Shown here: piece by piece, positions 5,708 to 11,912 of the stretch
Layout: every line of letters begins with the position of its first letter
Numbering within the stretch: position 1 is the first letter of the stretch
NCBI GenBank assembly: GCA_036401755.1
Contig: DASWUD010000024.1
Coordinates: 1 to 11,912, forward strand
Reading direction: 5' to 3'
Source of the DNA: DASWUD01 sp036401755
GTDB taxonomy: Bacteria; Pseudomonadota; Gammaproteobacteria; Thiohalomonadales; Thiohalomonadaceae
Length of the DNA: 11,912 nt
Notes under the pieces: model-generated
Seen by the model: the letters and a program-made list of their open reading frames with translations, nothing else
Database searches by the model: none
Told to the model about the DNA's origin: nothing
Position numbers and translations under genes: made by a program

Positions 5708-6649
5708 CTACAGCAGCGGCTGATCGTCGAGGTCGGCGCCCTCTTTCTCCACCGGCATCAGGTTCTCGTGGGAGATACCGAGCCACATGGCGATGGGGCT
5801 GGCGACCAGCACCGAGGAGTAGATGCCGAACAGGATGCCGATGGTGAGTGCCACCGCGAAGTAGTGCAGCACCTCGCCGCCGAAGAAGAGCATCGCCAGC
5901 ACCGCCAACTGGGTGGAGAAGTGGGTGATGACGGTGCGTGACATGGTGCGGGTAATGGCGTTGTCGATGATCTCGGCGACGGGTGCCTTGCGCATCTTGC
6001 GGAAATTTTCGCGTACTCGGTCGAACACCACCACCGATTCATTGACCGAATAGCCGAGCACCGCCAGCACCCCCGCCAGCACGGTCAGGGAGAACTCCCA
6101 CTGGAACAGAGCAAACATGCCGAGGATGATCACCACGTCGTGCATGTTGGCAATAATGGCCGCCACGGCAAAGCGCCATTCAAAGCGCAGCGCCAGATAG
6201 GCCATGATGCCGGCAGCCACCACCAACAGGGCCAGGCCGCCGTTAACATAGAGCTCCTCACCCACTTGAGGGCCGACAAACTCGATACGGCGCTGGGTAG
6301 CTGAGGCGTTAGCCGCCTTGAGCAGCCCCATCACCTTCTCGCTCAACTGCGCGCTGCTCACCCCTTCGACCAAGGGCAGGCGGATCAGCACATCGCGCGA
6401 GGTACCAAAATTCTGTACCGAAGCCTCACTCAGCCCCTCCTTGGCCAATACATCGCGTACCACACCGAGATCGGCGGTCTGGGCGTAGTTGACCTCCATC
6501 ACGGTACCGCCGGTGAAATCGACGCCGAGGTTAAGTCCTTTGAATGTCAGCGCCACCACCGCGATGATGAAGGTCACCAGCGAGATGGTCGTGGTCAGCT
6601 TCCCGTAGCTCATGAACGGGATATCTTTCTTGACGTGGAAAAACTCCAT
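5708..6649 (-). CDS. secF: Protein translocase subunit SecF
   Basis: SecF is an inner-membrane RND-type protein that with SecD uses the proton-motive force to assist late steps of Sec-dependent export. It has 313 residues from the ATG at 6649; E. coli SecF has 323. The open frame extends 33 codons upstream, but those overlap the secD end and do not look like SecF, and GGAG precedes the chosen ATG. Transmembrane segment 1 is at about 19-37. LGVDFTGGTVMEV at 41-53 begins the periplasmic P1 domain. Five further hydrophobic segments lie at about 138-155, 162-182, 189-209, 244-262 and 265-289. The signature GYSVNESVVVFDRVRENF spans 199-216. It starts 22 bases after the secD stop and is the last gene of the operon, with a terminator behind it. 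Confidence 0.96.
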   Translation of the reverse strand: MEFFHVKKDIPFMSYGKLTTTISLVTFIIAVVALTFKGLNLGVDFTGGTVMEVNYAQTADLGVVRDVLAKEGLSEASVQNFGTSRDVLIRLPLVEGVSSAQLSEKVMGLLKAANASATQRRIEFVGPQVGEELYVNGGLALLVVAAGIMAYLALRFEWRFAVAAIIANMHDVVIILGMFALFQWEFSLTVLAGVLAVLGYSVNESVVVFDRVRENFRKMRKAPVAEIIDNAITRTMSRTVITHFSTQLAVLAMLFFGGEVLHYFAVALTIGILFGIYSSVLVASPIAMWLGISHENLMPVEKEGADLDDQPLL

Positions 6650-6671
6650 GCTCGTTATCTCCGGGTCCGGC

Positions 6672-8531
6672 TCAGATGGACAGCCGCGCGATGCGCGCCT
6701 TGCGTCCGTAGGTAATATTGACGATACCGCGCGATACCACCACCGCACTGAACATCGATGTGAGGATGCCGATACAGAGCACCACCGCGAAACCGCGCAC
6801 CGGACCGGAGCCGAGCCAGAACAGCGCGAAGCCGGCGATCAGCGTGGTGATGTTGGAGTCCATGATGGTGCCAAAGGCGCGCTCATAACCGGCGGCAATC
6901 GATGCGTGCGGCGTATTGCCGGCGCGCAGTTCCTCACGAATGCGCTCGTTGATCAGTACGTTGGCGTCGATGGCCATACCGATAGTCAGCGCAATACCCG
7001 CCATACCCGGCAGGGTCAGCGTCGCCTGCATTATCGACAATACCGCCACCATCAGCACCGCGTTGATGGCCAATGCCACCACCGAGATGGTGCCGAAGAG
7101 GCGATAGTAGATCATCATGAAAATGGCGATGGCGACGAAGCCATAGAGATTGGAGTGGAACCCCTTGGCGATGTTCTCCTTGCCAAGGCTCGGTCCGACA
7201 GTGCGCTCCTCGACGATCTCCATCGGTGCCACCAGCGCGCCGGCGCGCAACAGCAGCGCCAACGTGCGCGCCTCCTGCGGGCTGTCGAGGCCGGTGGTCT
7301 GGAAATTCTTGCTGAAGACCCCGCGGATGGTGGCGACGCTGATCACCTCTTCGACACGACGGGTGGTACGCTCCGTCTTGCCGTCAACGACACGAGTCTC
7401 CGGCCGATTCTCGATGAACACCACCGCCATCTGCTTGCCGACATTCTTTTTGGTGTTGTCGAGCATGCGCATGGCGCCTTCACTGTCGAGCGTGACCGAA
7501 ACCATCGGCCCACCCCCCTGCTGATCGACGCCCGAGGCGGCATCGATGATCTGATCACCCTTGATGATCACCTGCTTCTGCAGCAGCACCGGGCGCCCAT
7601 TGCGCTCGCGGTAGAGACGCGAATTGGGCGGCACGCGCCCGGCCAGCGCCTCCTCGACACTGTGCTCCTCATCGACCATGCGGTATTCGAGGGTAGCGGT
7701 GGCGCCCAGCAGCCGCTTGGCATCGGCGGTGTCCTGCACACCGGGCAACTGGACCACAATGCGGTTGTCGCCCTGCTGCTGGATCACCGGTTCGGCTACC
7801 CCCAGTTCATTGATACGGTTGCGCAGGGTCTGGATGTTCTGCTTGACGGCGAAACTGCGCAGATCGCGCAGCTCCTGTTCTCCGGGTCTGGCGTAAAGCA
7901 TGAAGCCCCCGTCCTCATCCTTCGCATTCAGGATCAGGGTACGGTTATAGGTACTGATCGCCTCCTGCGCCTTGTCGCGCTCGGCGGCATCGCGGAATTT
8001 CATCTCCACCAGTTTGTCCCTGGCGGCGATGGTGCTGTAACGCACCTTCTGCTCCTGCAGATGAGAGCGCAGATCACCCTCATAGCGTTCGGCGGCCTGC
8101 TTCTCCACCGCGGCCATATCCACATCCATCAGGAAATGGACCCCTCCGCGCAGATCGAGACCGAGATACATCGGCCTGGCGTTGAAGAAGTTGAGCCACG
8201 CCGGGGTAGCCGGCGCCAGGTTTTGCGCCACTACATAATTATCACCAAGCTGCTGACGCACCATTTCGTAGGCCTTGAGCTGGGTGTCGGTATCGTTGAA
8301 GCGCACCAGCATCATGCTCTGGTCGCGGCTGTAACTCTTGTAGGTGAGGTTACCCGCCTCCAGCGTCTTGATCACCCGATCTTGCAGCGCGGCATCGACC
8401 GTACCGCCACGGCTGGCACTGATCTGCACCGCAGGATCGTCGCCAAAGAGGTTGGGCAGTGCGTAAATGATGCCGAGGGCGACCACGGCCACGACGAGGA
8501 GATTTTTCCAGAGGGGATAGCGGTTAATCAT
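6672..8531 (-). CDS. secD: Protein translocase subunit SecD
   Basis: SecD is the partner of SecF in the SecDF-YajC accessory complex, which pulls translocating proteins into the periplasm using the proton gradient. The 619-residue length compares with 615 in E. coli. Transmembrane segment 1 is at about 9-26. The large periplasmic domain contains LGLDLRGGVHFLMDVD at 123-138, RNRINELGVAEPVIQQQG at 237-254 and LLLRAGALVAPMEIVEERTVGPSLG at 426-450. The RND membrane part follows at about 461-605, with GIALTIGMAIDANVLINERIREE at 512-534; Asp522 corresponds to the conserved proton-relay Asp519 of E. coli. The ATG at 8531 lacks a good Shine-Dalgarno sequence. A GC-rich hairpin sits just upstream, so translation may depend on yajC. 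Confidence 0.97.
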   Translation of the reverse strand: MINRYPLWKNLLVVAVVALGIIYALPNLFGDDPAVQISASRGGTVDAALQDRVIKTLEAGNLTYKSYSRDQSMMLVRFNDTDTQLKAYEMVRQQLGDNYVVAQNLAPATPAWLNFFNARPMYLGLDLRGGVHFLMDVDMAAVEKQAAERYEGDLRSHLQEQKVRYSTIAARDKLVEMKFRDAAERDKAQEAISTYNRTLILNAKDEDGGFMLYARPGEQELRDLRSFAVKQNIQTLRNRINELGVAEPVIQQQGDNRIVVQLPGVQDTADAKRLLGATATLEYRMVDEEHSVEEALAGRVPPNSRLYRERNGRPVLLQKQVIIKGDQIIDAASGVDQQGGGPMVSVTLDSEGAMRMLDNTKKNVGKQMAVVFIENRPETRVVDGKTERTTRRVEEVISVATIRGVFSKNFQTTGLDSPQEARTLALLLRAGALVAPMEIVEERTVGPSLGKENIAKGFHSNLYGFVAIAIFMMIYYRLFGTISVVALAINAVLMVAVLSIMQATLTLPGMAGIALTIGMAIDANVLINERIREELRAGNTPHASIAAGYERAFGTIMDSNITTLIAGFALFWLGSGPVRGFAVVLCIGILTSMFSAVVVSRGIVNITYGRKARIARLSI

Positions 8532-8553
8532 GACGCTGTCTCAAGGTGTGGCT

Positions 8554-8572
8554 CCGCCGCGTCCCGCGGCGG
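8554..8572 (-). repeat. GC-rich hairpin between yajC and secD
   Basis: CCGCCGCG (8554-8561) pairs perfectly with CGCGGCGG (8565-8572) around a three-base loop, in the 63-base gap between yajC and secD. There is no T-run, so it is unlikely to be a full terminator. It may stabilise the processed upstream mRNA end or affect secD translation. Confidence 0.65.
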
Positions 8573-8594
8573 GTAGCAGTTGTTGTTATAAAGA

Positions 8595-8927
8595 TTACAG
8601 GCTGTTCAGGGTGCCCTTGGGCATGACGCTGGAGATCGCCTGGCGCTGCACTTTGACCCGCACATTATCGGCCAGTTCCACTTCGACGAAATTTTCGCCC
8701 AGTTCGGTCACCTTGCCGAGCAGTCCGCCGCTGGTCAATACCTCATCGCCCTTGGCCAGCGCCTCAACCATCCGCTTGTGCTCCTTGGCGCGCTTCGCCT
8801 GGGGGCGGATGAGCATGAAATAGAAGACCACGAAGATGAGAATCAGCGGCAGAAAGCCCATCAGCGGGCCTTGTGCCTGCGCGGCGGGGGCCGCCTCGGC
8901 CCATGCTTCAGAGATAAAAAAGCTCAT
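8595..8927 (-). CDS. yajC: Sec translocase accessory protein YajC
   Basis: YajC is a small inner-membrane protein that co-purifies with SecDF and the SecYEG holotranslocon. The 110-residue length equals the E. coli protein. A short N-terminal segment is followed by one transmembrane helix at about 22-41 (LMGFLPLILIFVVFYFMLI), then the hallmark RPQAKRAKEHKRM at 41-53. The cytoplasmic part has the typical LAKGDEVLTSGGLLGKV at 57-73. The ATG at 8927 has AAGGGG five bases upstream, the best ribosome binding site in this operon. It lies 47 bases after the tgt stop, in the standard tgt-yajC-secD-secF order. Confidence 0.96.
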   Translation of the reverse strand: MSFFISEAWAEAAPAAQAQGPLMGFLPLILIFVVFYFMLIRPQAKRAKEHKRMVEALAKGDEVLTSGGLLGKVTELGENFVEVELADNVRVKVQRQAISSVMPKGTLNSL

Positions 8928-8974
8928 GACAACCCCTTATAAATCGTTGGTGATAGGGAAAATCGAGGCGGGCA

Positions 8975-10087
8975 TTATGCCATAGCCCCGCCAGTGGAGC
9001 GACGTGCGTAAAAGTCGCGTGCCCAGGAGATTAGCCGCCCCTCGTGTATGGCGCCACGAATGTCGCGCATCAGCTGCTGGTAAAAATGGAGGTTGTGGAT
9101 GGTATTGAGGCGCGCCCCGAGCATCTCGTTGGCACGATCCAGGTGGCGCAGGTAGGCGCGGCTGTAGTTCTGGCAGGTGTAACAGTCACAGCTCTCGTCG
9201 ATGGGACGGGTGTCGTACTGGTACTGGGCATTGCGGATACGCACCACACCGGTGCTGGTAAAGAGGTGGCCGTTGCGCGCGTTGCGGGTCGGCATCACGC
9301 AGTCGAACATGTCGATGCCGCGCAGCACTGCCTCGACGATGTCCTCCGGCTTGCCGACCCCCATCAGATAGCGCGGCCGCTCGGTGGGCATGCTGGGTGT
9401 CAGTGCCTCCAAAATGCGGATCATCTCCTCCTTCGGCTCGCCCACGGAGAGGCCGCCGATGGCGTAGCCGTCGAAGCCGATCTCGGTGAGGCCATTGAGC
9501 GACACCTGGCGCAGGTGCTCATACATCCCCCCCTGCACGATACCGAACAGGGCATTGGGGTTATCGCCATGGGCCGCCTTGGAGCGCTTGGCCCAGCGCA
9601 GCGACAGCTCCATGGAAGTGCGCGCCTCGCTCTCGGTGGCGGGATAGGGGGTGCACTCGTCGAAGATCATCACGATGTCGGAGCCTAGGTCGCGCTGCAC
9701 CGCCATCGACTCCTCCGGCCCCATGAACACCTTGCTGCCATCCACCGGCGACTGAAAGCGCACCCCCTCCTCGGAGATCTTGCGCATCGCCCCCAGGCTG
9801 AAGACCTGGAAGCCGCCCGAGTCGGTGAGGATCGGCCCCGCCCAATGCATGAAGCCGTGCAGGTCACCGTGCGCCTTGATGACATCGGTGCCGGGGCGCA
9901 GCATCAGATGGAAGGTGTTGCCGAGGATAATCTCCGCGCCAATGCCGCGCAGCTCCTCGGGCGTCATCGCCTTGACGGTGCCGTAGGTGCCGACCGGCAT
10001 GAAGGCCGGCGTCTCGACGGTGCCGCGTGCGAAGGTGAGGCGGCCGCGCCGCGCCTGGCCATCGGTGTTAAAGAGTTCGAATTTCAT
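8975..10087 (-). CDS. tgt: tRNA-guanine transglycosylase Tgt
   Basis: Tgt exchanges guanine-34 for preQ1 in tRNAs with GUN anticodons (Asp, Asn, His, Tyr), an early tRNA-level step of queuosine synthesis; QueA acts on its product. The 370-residue length compares with 375 in E. coli, with a small deletion near residue 175. Residues seen: Asp89 in ILTDSGGFQVFSLG; MIFDECTPYP at 140-149; GIVQGG at 182-187; the likely nucleophile Asp262 in GIDMFDCVMPTRNARNG; and zinc ligands Cys300, Cys302, Cys305 (CDCYTC) and His331 (NTIHNLHF). The start MKFELFNTDGQARRGRL aligns with the family start. I see no clear Shine-Dalgarno sequence. A repeat-filled spacer separates it from queA upstream. Confidence 0.97.
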   Translation of the reverse strand: MKFELFNTDGQARRGRLTFARGTVETPAFMPVGTYGTVKAMTPEELRGIGAEIILGNTFHLMLRPGTDVIKAHGDLHGFMHWAGPILTDSGGFQVFSLGAMRKISEEGVRFQSPVDGSKVFMGPEESMAVQRDLGSDIVMIFDECTPYPATESEARTSMELSLRWAKRSKAAHGDNPNALFGIVQGGMYEHLRQVSLNGLTEIGFDGYAIGGLSVGEPKEEMIRILEALTPSMPTERPRYLMGVGKPEDIVEAVLRGIDMFDCVMPTRNARNGHLFTSTGVVRIRNAQYQYDTRPIDESCDCYTCQNYSRAYLRHLDRANEMLGARLNTIHNLHFYQQLMRDIRGAIHEGRLISWARDFYARRSTGGAMA

Positions 10088-10132
10088 AGGACTTTGTTAG
10101 CGGTAGAAACACTGTATCGAGTAAGTCCCTTC

Positions 10133-10342
10133 CCCCTTTAGGGGCCTCCCTAAAGGGGACAAGGGCCAGCAGGATGAGAGGATATATATACCCCCTCTCC
10201 CTAGCCCTCTCCCTGAGGGAGAGGGGATAATAACCACGCTTTCCCACTCCCTCTGCCCTGAAGAAGGGAACAATACCCGCGCTTTATACTCCCTCTCCCT
10301 CCGGGATTTATGCCCTTTAGGGTAGAGGGTAGGGGAGAGGGG
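10133..10342. repeat. Cluster of C-rich palindromic repeats between queA and tgt
   Basis: The 292-base gap between the queA stop and the tgt start holds no gene and is dominated by pyrimidine- and purine-rich repeats. CCCCTTTAGGG (10133-10143) pairs perfectly with 10148-10158. CCCCTCTCCCT (10192-10202) and CCCTCTCCCT (10205-10214) can each pair with AGGGAGAGGGG (10216-10226). CCCTCTCCCT recurs at 10291-10300 with a nearly complementary GGGGAGAGGGG at 10332-10342. Stretches ending at about 10259 and 10300 are imperfect direct copies around CGCTTT and ACTCCCTCT. Dispersed repeats of this CCCTCTCCC/GGGAGAGGG type are, from memory, common in gammaproteobacterial intergenic DNA. No T-run follows the hairpins on the minus strand, so the operon transcript probably reads through. 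I could not identify a separate tgt promoter. Confidence 0.75.
10192..10226. repeat. 11-bp perfect inverted repeat with a competing inner arm
   Basis: CCCCTCTCCCT (10192-10202) and AGGGAGAGGGG (10216-10226) are exact reverse complements. The intervening CCCTCTCCCT (10205-10214) can pair with the same right arm, so two mutually exclusive hairpins are possible. Confidence 0.75.
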
Positions 10343-10379
10343 ATCTAAACTCATTTTCATTTCAGCGAGATCAAGCCCG

Positions 10380-11402
10380 TCACACCTTCGGCAGCAAAAA
10401 CATCGCATCCCCATAGCTGAAGAAGCGATACCCCTGCGCCACCGCATGGCGATAGGCCGCCATCACCTCGTCATAGCCGGCAAAGGCGCACACCAGCATC
10501 AGCAGCGTCGACTCGGGCAGGTGGAAGTTGGTGACCAGCACATCGACCACGCGGAACTGATAGCCGGGATAGATGAAGATAGCGGTCTCGCCGGAGAACG
10601 GCTGCAGCTCGCCATTAGAGGCCGCGCTCTCCAGACTGCGCACCACCGTCGTGCCCACCGCCACCACCCGGCCGCCGCGGGCGCGGGTACGCTCGACCGC
10701 CGCGACGGTCTCCGCCGGCACCTCCAACCACTCGCTGTGCATCACATGCTCGTGCAGCTCATCGGCGCGTACTGGCTGGAAGGTACCCGCCCCCACGTGC
10801 AGCGTCACATAGGCGAACTCGATGCCGTCCGCCTGCAACTGCTCCAGCATCTCATCGGTAAAGTGCAGCCCGGCGGTGGGCGCCGCCACCGCCCCTTCGC
10901 GTTTGGCGTAGACGGTCTGATAGCGCTCGCTATCGGTCGCATCGGGGGCACGCTCGATATAGGGTGGCAGCGGCAGCCGCCCCACTTTCTTGAGAATCGG
11001 CAGTACCGGCCCAGGAAAGCGCAGCTCGAACAGCTCTCCGAGCCGCCCCAGCACCTCCACCGACACCTGCCCCTCCAGAATCAGGGTGGAGCCGGGCTTG
11101 GGCGACTTGCTGGCGCGCACGTGGGCCGCCACGCGCTGCTCGTCGAGCAAGCGCTCCACCAGCACCTCCACCTTGCCACCACTCCCCTTCTGGCCGAGCA
11201 GCCGCGCCGGGATCACCCGCGTGTCGTTGAAGACCAGCAGGTCGCCCGTGCGCAGCAGCCCCGGCAGTTGAGCAAACTGCAGGTCGCGCAACTCATTGTG
11301 GGCGCCGTCCAGATAGAGCAGACGGCTCGCCCCGCGCAGCGGGGGTGGTGTCTGAGCAATCTGCGAGTCGGGGAGGTCGAAATGGAAATCGGTACGGCGC
11401 AT
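10380..11402 (-). CDS. queA: S-adenosylmethionine:tRNA ribosyltransferase-isomerase QueA
   Basis: QueA transfers and isomerises the ribosyl part of SAM onto 7-aminomethyl-7-deazaguanine in tRNA, making epoxyqueuosine. The 340-residue length compares with 356 in E. coli; the difference is a shorter middle and C-terminus. Family motifs are MRRTDFHFDLPDSQIAQ at the start, GDLLVFNDTRVIPARL at 53-68, LPLPPYI at 143-149, the invariant EGAVAAPTAGLHFT at 169-182, TLHVGAGTFQPVR at 200-212, VGTTVVRSLESA at 249-260, TNFHLPESTLLMLV at 291-304, and the terminal YRFFSYGDAMFL. The ATG at 11402 agrees with the family start, but it has no good Shine-Dalgarno sequence; a purine-rich stretch instead precedes an out-of-frame ATG at 11413. 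It is the first gene of the queA-tgt-yajC-secD-secF run and diverges from the tRNA gene. Confidence 0.96.
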   Translation of the reverse strand: MRRTDFHFDLPDSQIAQTPPPLRGASRLLYLDGAHNELRDLQFAQLPGLLRTGDLLVFNDTRVIPARLLGQKGSGGKVEVLVERLLDEQRVAAHVRASKSPKPGSTLILEGQVSVEVLGRLGELFELRFPGPVLPILKKVGRLPLPPYIERAPDATDSERYQTVYAKREGAVAAPTAGLHFTDEMLEQLQADGIEFAYVTLHVGAGTFQPVRADELHEHVMHSEWLEVPAETVAAVERTRARGGRVVAVGTTVVRSLESAASNGELQPFSGETAIFIYPGYQFRVVDVLVTNFHLPESTLLMLVCAFAGYDEVMAAYRHAVAQGYRFFSYGDAMFLLPKV

Positions 11403-11447
11403 AGGCCGCGCATGATACCACCCCTAGTTTAGTGATGCTGTATTCCC

Positions 11448-11459
11448 TATAATGCGCGC
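11448..11459 (+). promoter_or_regulatory. tRNA-Leu promoter: consensus -10 with GC-rich discriminator
   Basis: A perfect TATAAT (11448-11453) is followed directly by GCGCGC (11454-11459), and the mature tRNA begins at 11468. A GC-rich discriminator is the known mark of stable-RNA promoters under stringent (ppGpp) control. I see no good -35: the hexamer 17 bases upstream, TAGTTT, is poor. Confidence 0.65.
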
Positions 11460-11467
11460 TTCCCTTT

Positions 11468-11554
11468 GCCGGGGTGGCGAAATTGGTAGACGCAGCGGAT
11501 TCAAAATCCGCCGGTAGCGATATCGTGTCGGTTCGAGTCCGACCCTCGGCACCA
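11468..11554 (+). tRNA. tRNA-Leu, anticodon CAA (reads UUG)
   Basis: This is an 87-base class II tRNA with CCA encoded. The acceptor stem GCCGGGG (11468-11474) pairs with CCTCGGC (11544-11550), including one G-U pair. The anticodon stem GCGGA/TCCGC (11495-11499, 11507-11511) encloses a seven-base loop with anticodon CAA at 11502-11504. A long variable arm (about 11512-11526) is typical of leucine tRNA. The T arm GTCGG/CCGAC (11527-11531, 11539-11543) carries the TTCGAGT loop. The sequence closely resembles E. coli leuX. Transcription is away from queA. Confidence 0.97.
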
Positions 11555-11792
11555 TCATTTAGTATCAAACAGTCGTTACTCCACCGGCGCGAGGTCTTCC
11601 AGATCATCGACGCAGGGGCGAGCCCCCTAAACCCTCGCACTTCTCTCTACTGAATTCCCTACCCGTGTTTTGTAGGAGTAGCCTCAACACCCTCTCCCCC
11701 GCCTCCGCGCATCTGCGTTACCATAAACCTTTACCAATACCTCCCCGCCTAAGACATCGTCTTATCACCGCAAAAAAAGCAAGCGAACAGGG
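11555..11792. other. Gene-free stretch after tRNA-Leu
   Basis: I see no credible coding sequence. Two short dyads are present: AGGGG/CCCCT at 11614-11628, a weak candidate for ending tRNA transcription with no good T-run, and TAAGAC/GTCTTA at 11750-11764. The 3' part of the tRNA gene is not repeated here, so there is no sign of an integrated element using it as an attachment site within the window. Confidence 0.7.
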
Positions 11793-11843
11793 TTATTTTA
11801 CCCGGACATTATTGACCTCTTTATTTTACCCGGGTATTATGTG
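11793..11843 (+). promoter_or_regulatory. Two near-identical direct repeats, probable operator pair
   Basis: TTATTTTACCCGG occurs at 11793-11805 and again at 11821-11833. Each copy is followed after two bases by ATTAT, giving 18 of 20 identical positions with a 28-base period. The second copy contains the perfect palindrome TACCCGGGTA. The first copy ends at the -35 hexamer of the promoter at 11812-11840 and the second fills its spacer and -10. This placement points to transcription-factor binding, most simply repression. I do not recognise the regulator. Confidence 0.65.
11812..11840 (+). promoter_or_regulatory. Strong sigma-70 promoter before the right-edge gene
   Basis: TTGACC (11812-11817, five of six) is followed after exactly 17 bases by TATTAT (11835-11840, five of six). 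Transcription would start near 11847 and leave a leader of about 50 bases before the ATG at 11898. It is the best promoter match in the window. Confidence 0.75.
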
Positions 11844-11897
11844 CCCACAGTCATTTACCATGGCTTTCGATAGTCGATAACTAAACAGGGATGCTTG

Positions 11898-11912
11898 ATG
11901 ATGACAAACCAC
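11898..11912 (+). CDS. Start of an unidentified gene (cut by window end)
   Basis: Only five codons, MMTNH, are visible before the edge. AGGG at 11887-11890 lies seven bases before this ATG, and the strong promoter upstream supports a gene here. A nearby ATG at 11891, in another frame, sits too close to the AGGG to be the better start. An in-frame ATG at 11901 is also possible. No function can be assigned. Confidence 0.45.

Noticed and set aside
4698..5786. 362-codon minus-strand open frame across suhB
   Set aside because: It is antisense to suhB, whose metal-site motifs and ribosome binding site are clear on the plus strand; no family resemblance.
6612..8576. 654-codon plus-strand open frame opposite secD
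   Set aside because: It is antisense to the whole of secD, a highly conserved gene; its composition (rich in H, R, D, G, Q) is that of a complement-strand shadow and no domain is visible.
11293..11640. Minus-strand open frame with GAEGRTRTDTISLPADFES
   Set aside because: It is the antisense translation of the tRNA-Leu gene, a well-known source of spurious protein predictions.
11665..11880. 71-codon plus-strand open frame after the tRNA
   Set aside because: It has no ATG or ribosome binding site at its start and it covers the operator repeats and promoter; composition is not gene-like.
11468..11912. tRNA-Leu as an integration site for a mobile element
   Set aside because: No repeat of the tRNA 3' end and no integrase are present in the window.

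Overview
The window looks like ordinary chromosomal backbone from a GC-rich gammaproteobacterium. Protein sequences of IscR, IscS, TrmJ, SuhB, SecDF, Tgt and QueA all align closely with E. coli from memory. The order trmJ-cysE-iscR-(second cysteine desulfurase)-iscS is not the enteric one. It suggests a lineage outside the Enterobacterales, with Chromatiales-type sulfur bacteria a plausible but unproven guess.

Left part (1-4647, all on the minus strand, read right to left): trmJ, then a 487-base non-coding stretch packed with hairpins, then cysE. Next is an 83-base gap holding a promoter with an IscR-like dyad, then iscR, a NifS-like cysteine desulfurase starting with GTG, and iscS, which runs off the left edge. 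This is the front of an iron-sulfur cluster assembly operon: CysE supplies the committed step to cysteine, the desulfurases take sulfur from cysteine, and IscR senses [2Fe-2S] status and should repress its own operon.

Middle (4648-5707): a divergent promoter region serves trmJ (minus) and suhB (plus). suhB converges on secF, with a hairpin for each direction between them.

Right part (5708-11402, minus strand): queA-tgt-yajC-secD-secF, the classical order linking the last steps of queuosine tRNA modification to the accessory Sec translocase subunits. A cluster of C-rich palindromic repeats sits between queA and tgt.

Right edge (11403-11912, plus strand): tRNA-Leu(CAA) with a consensus -10, a gene-free stretch, and then a good sigma-70 promoter overlapped by two near-identical 20-base direct repeats (a likely operator pair). 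These precede a gene of which only about five codons are visible.

I found no new multi-gene system. The points most worth a second look are the right-edge operator pair, the tandem cysteine desulfurases, and the two structured repeat clusters.
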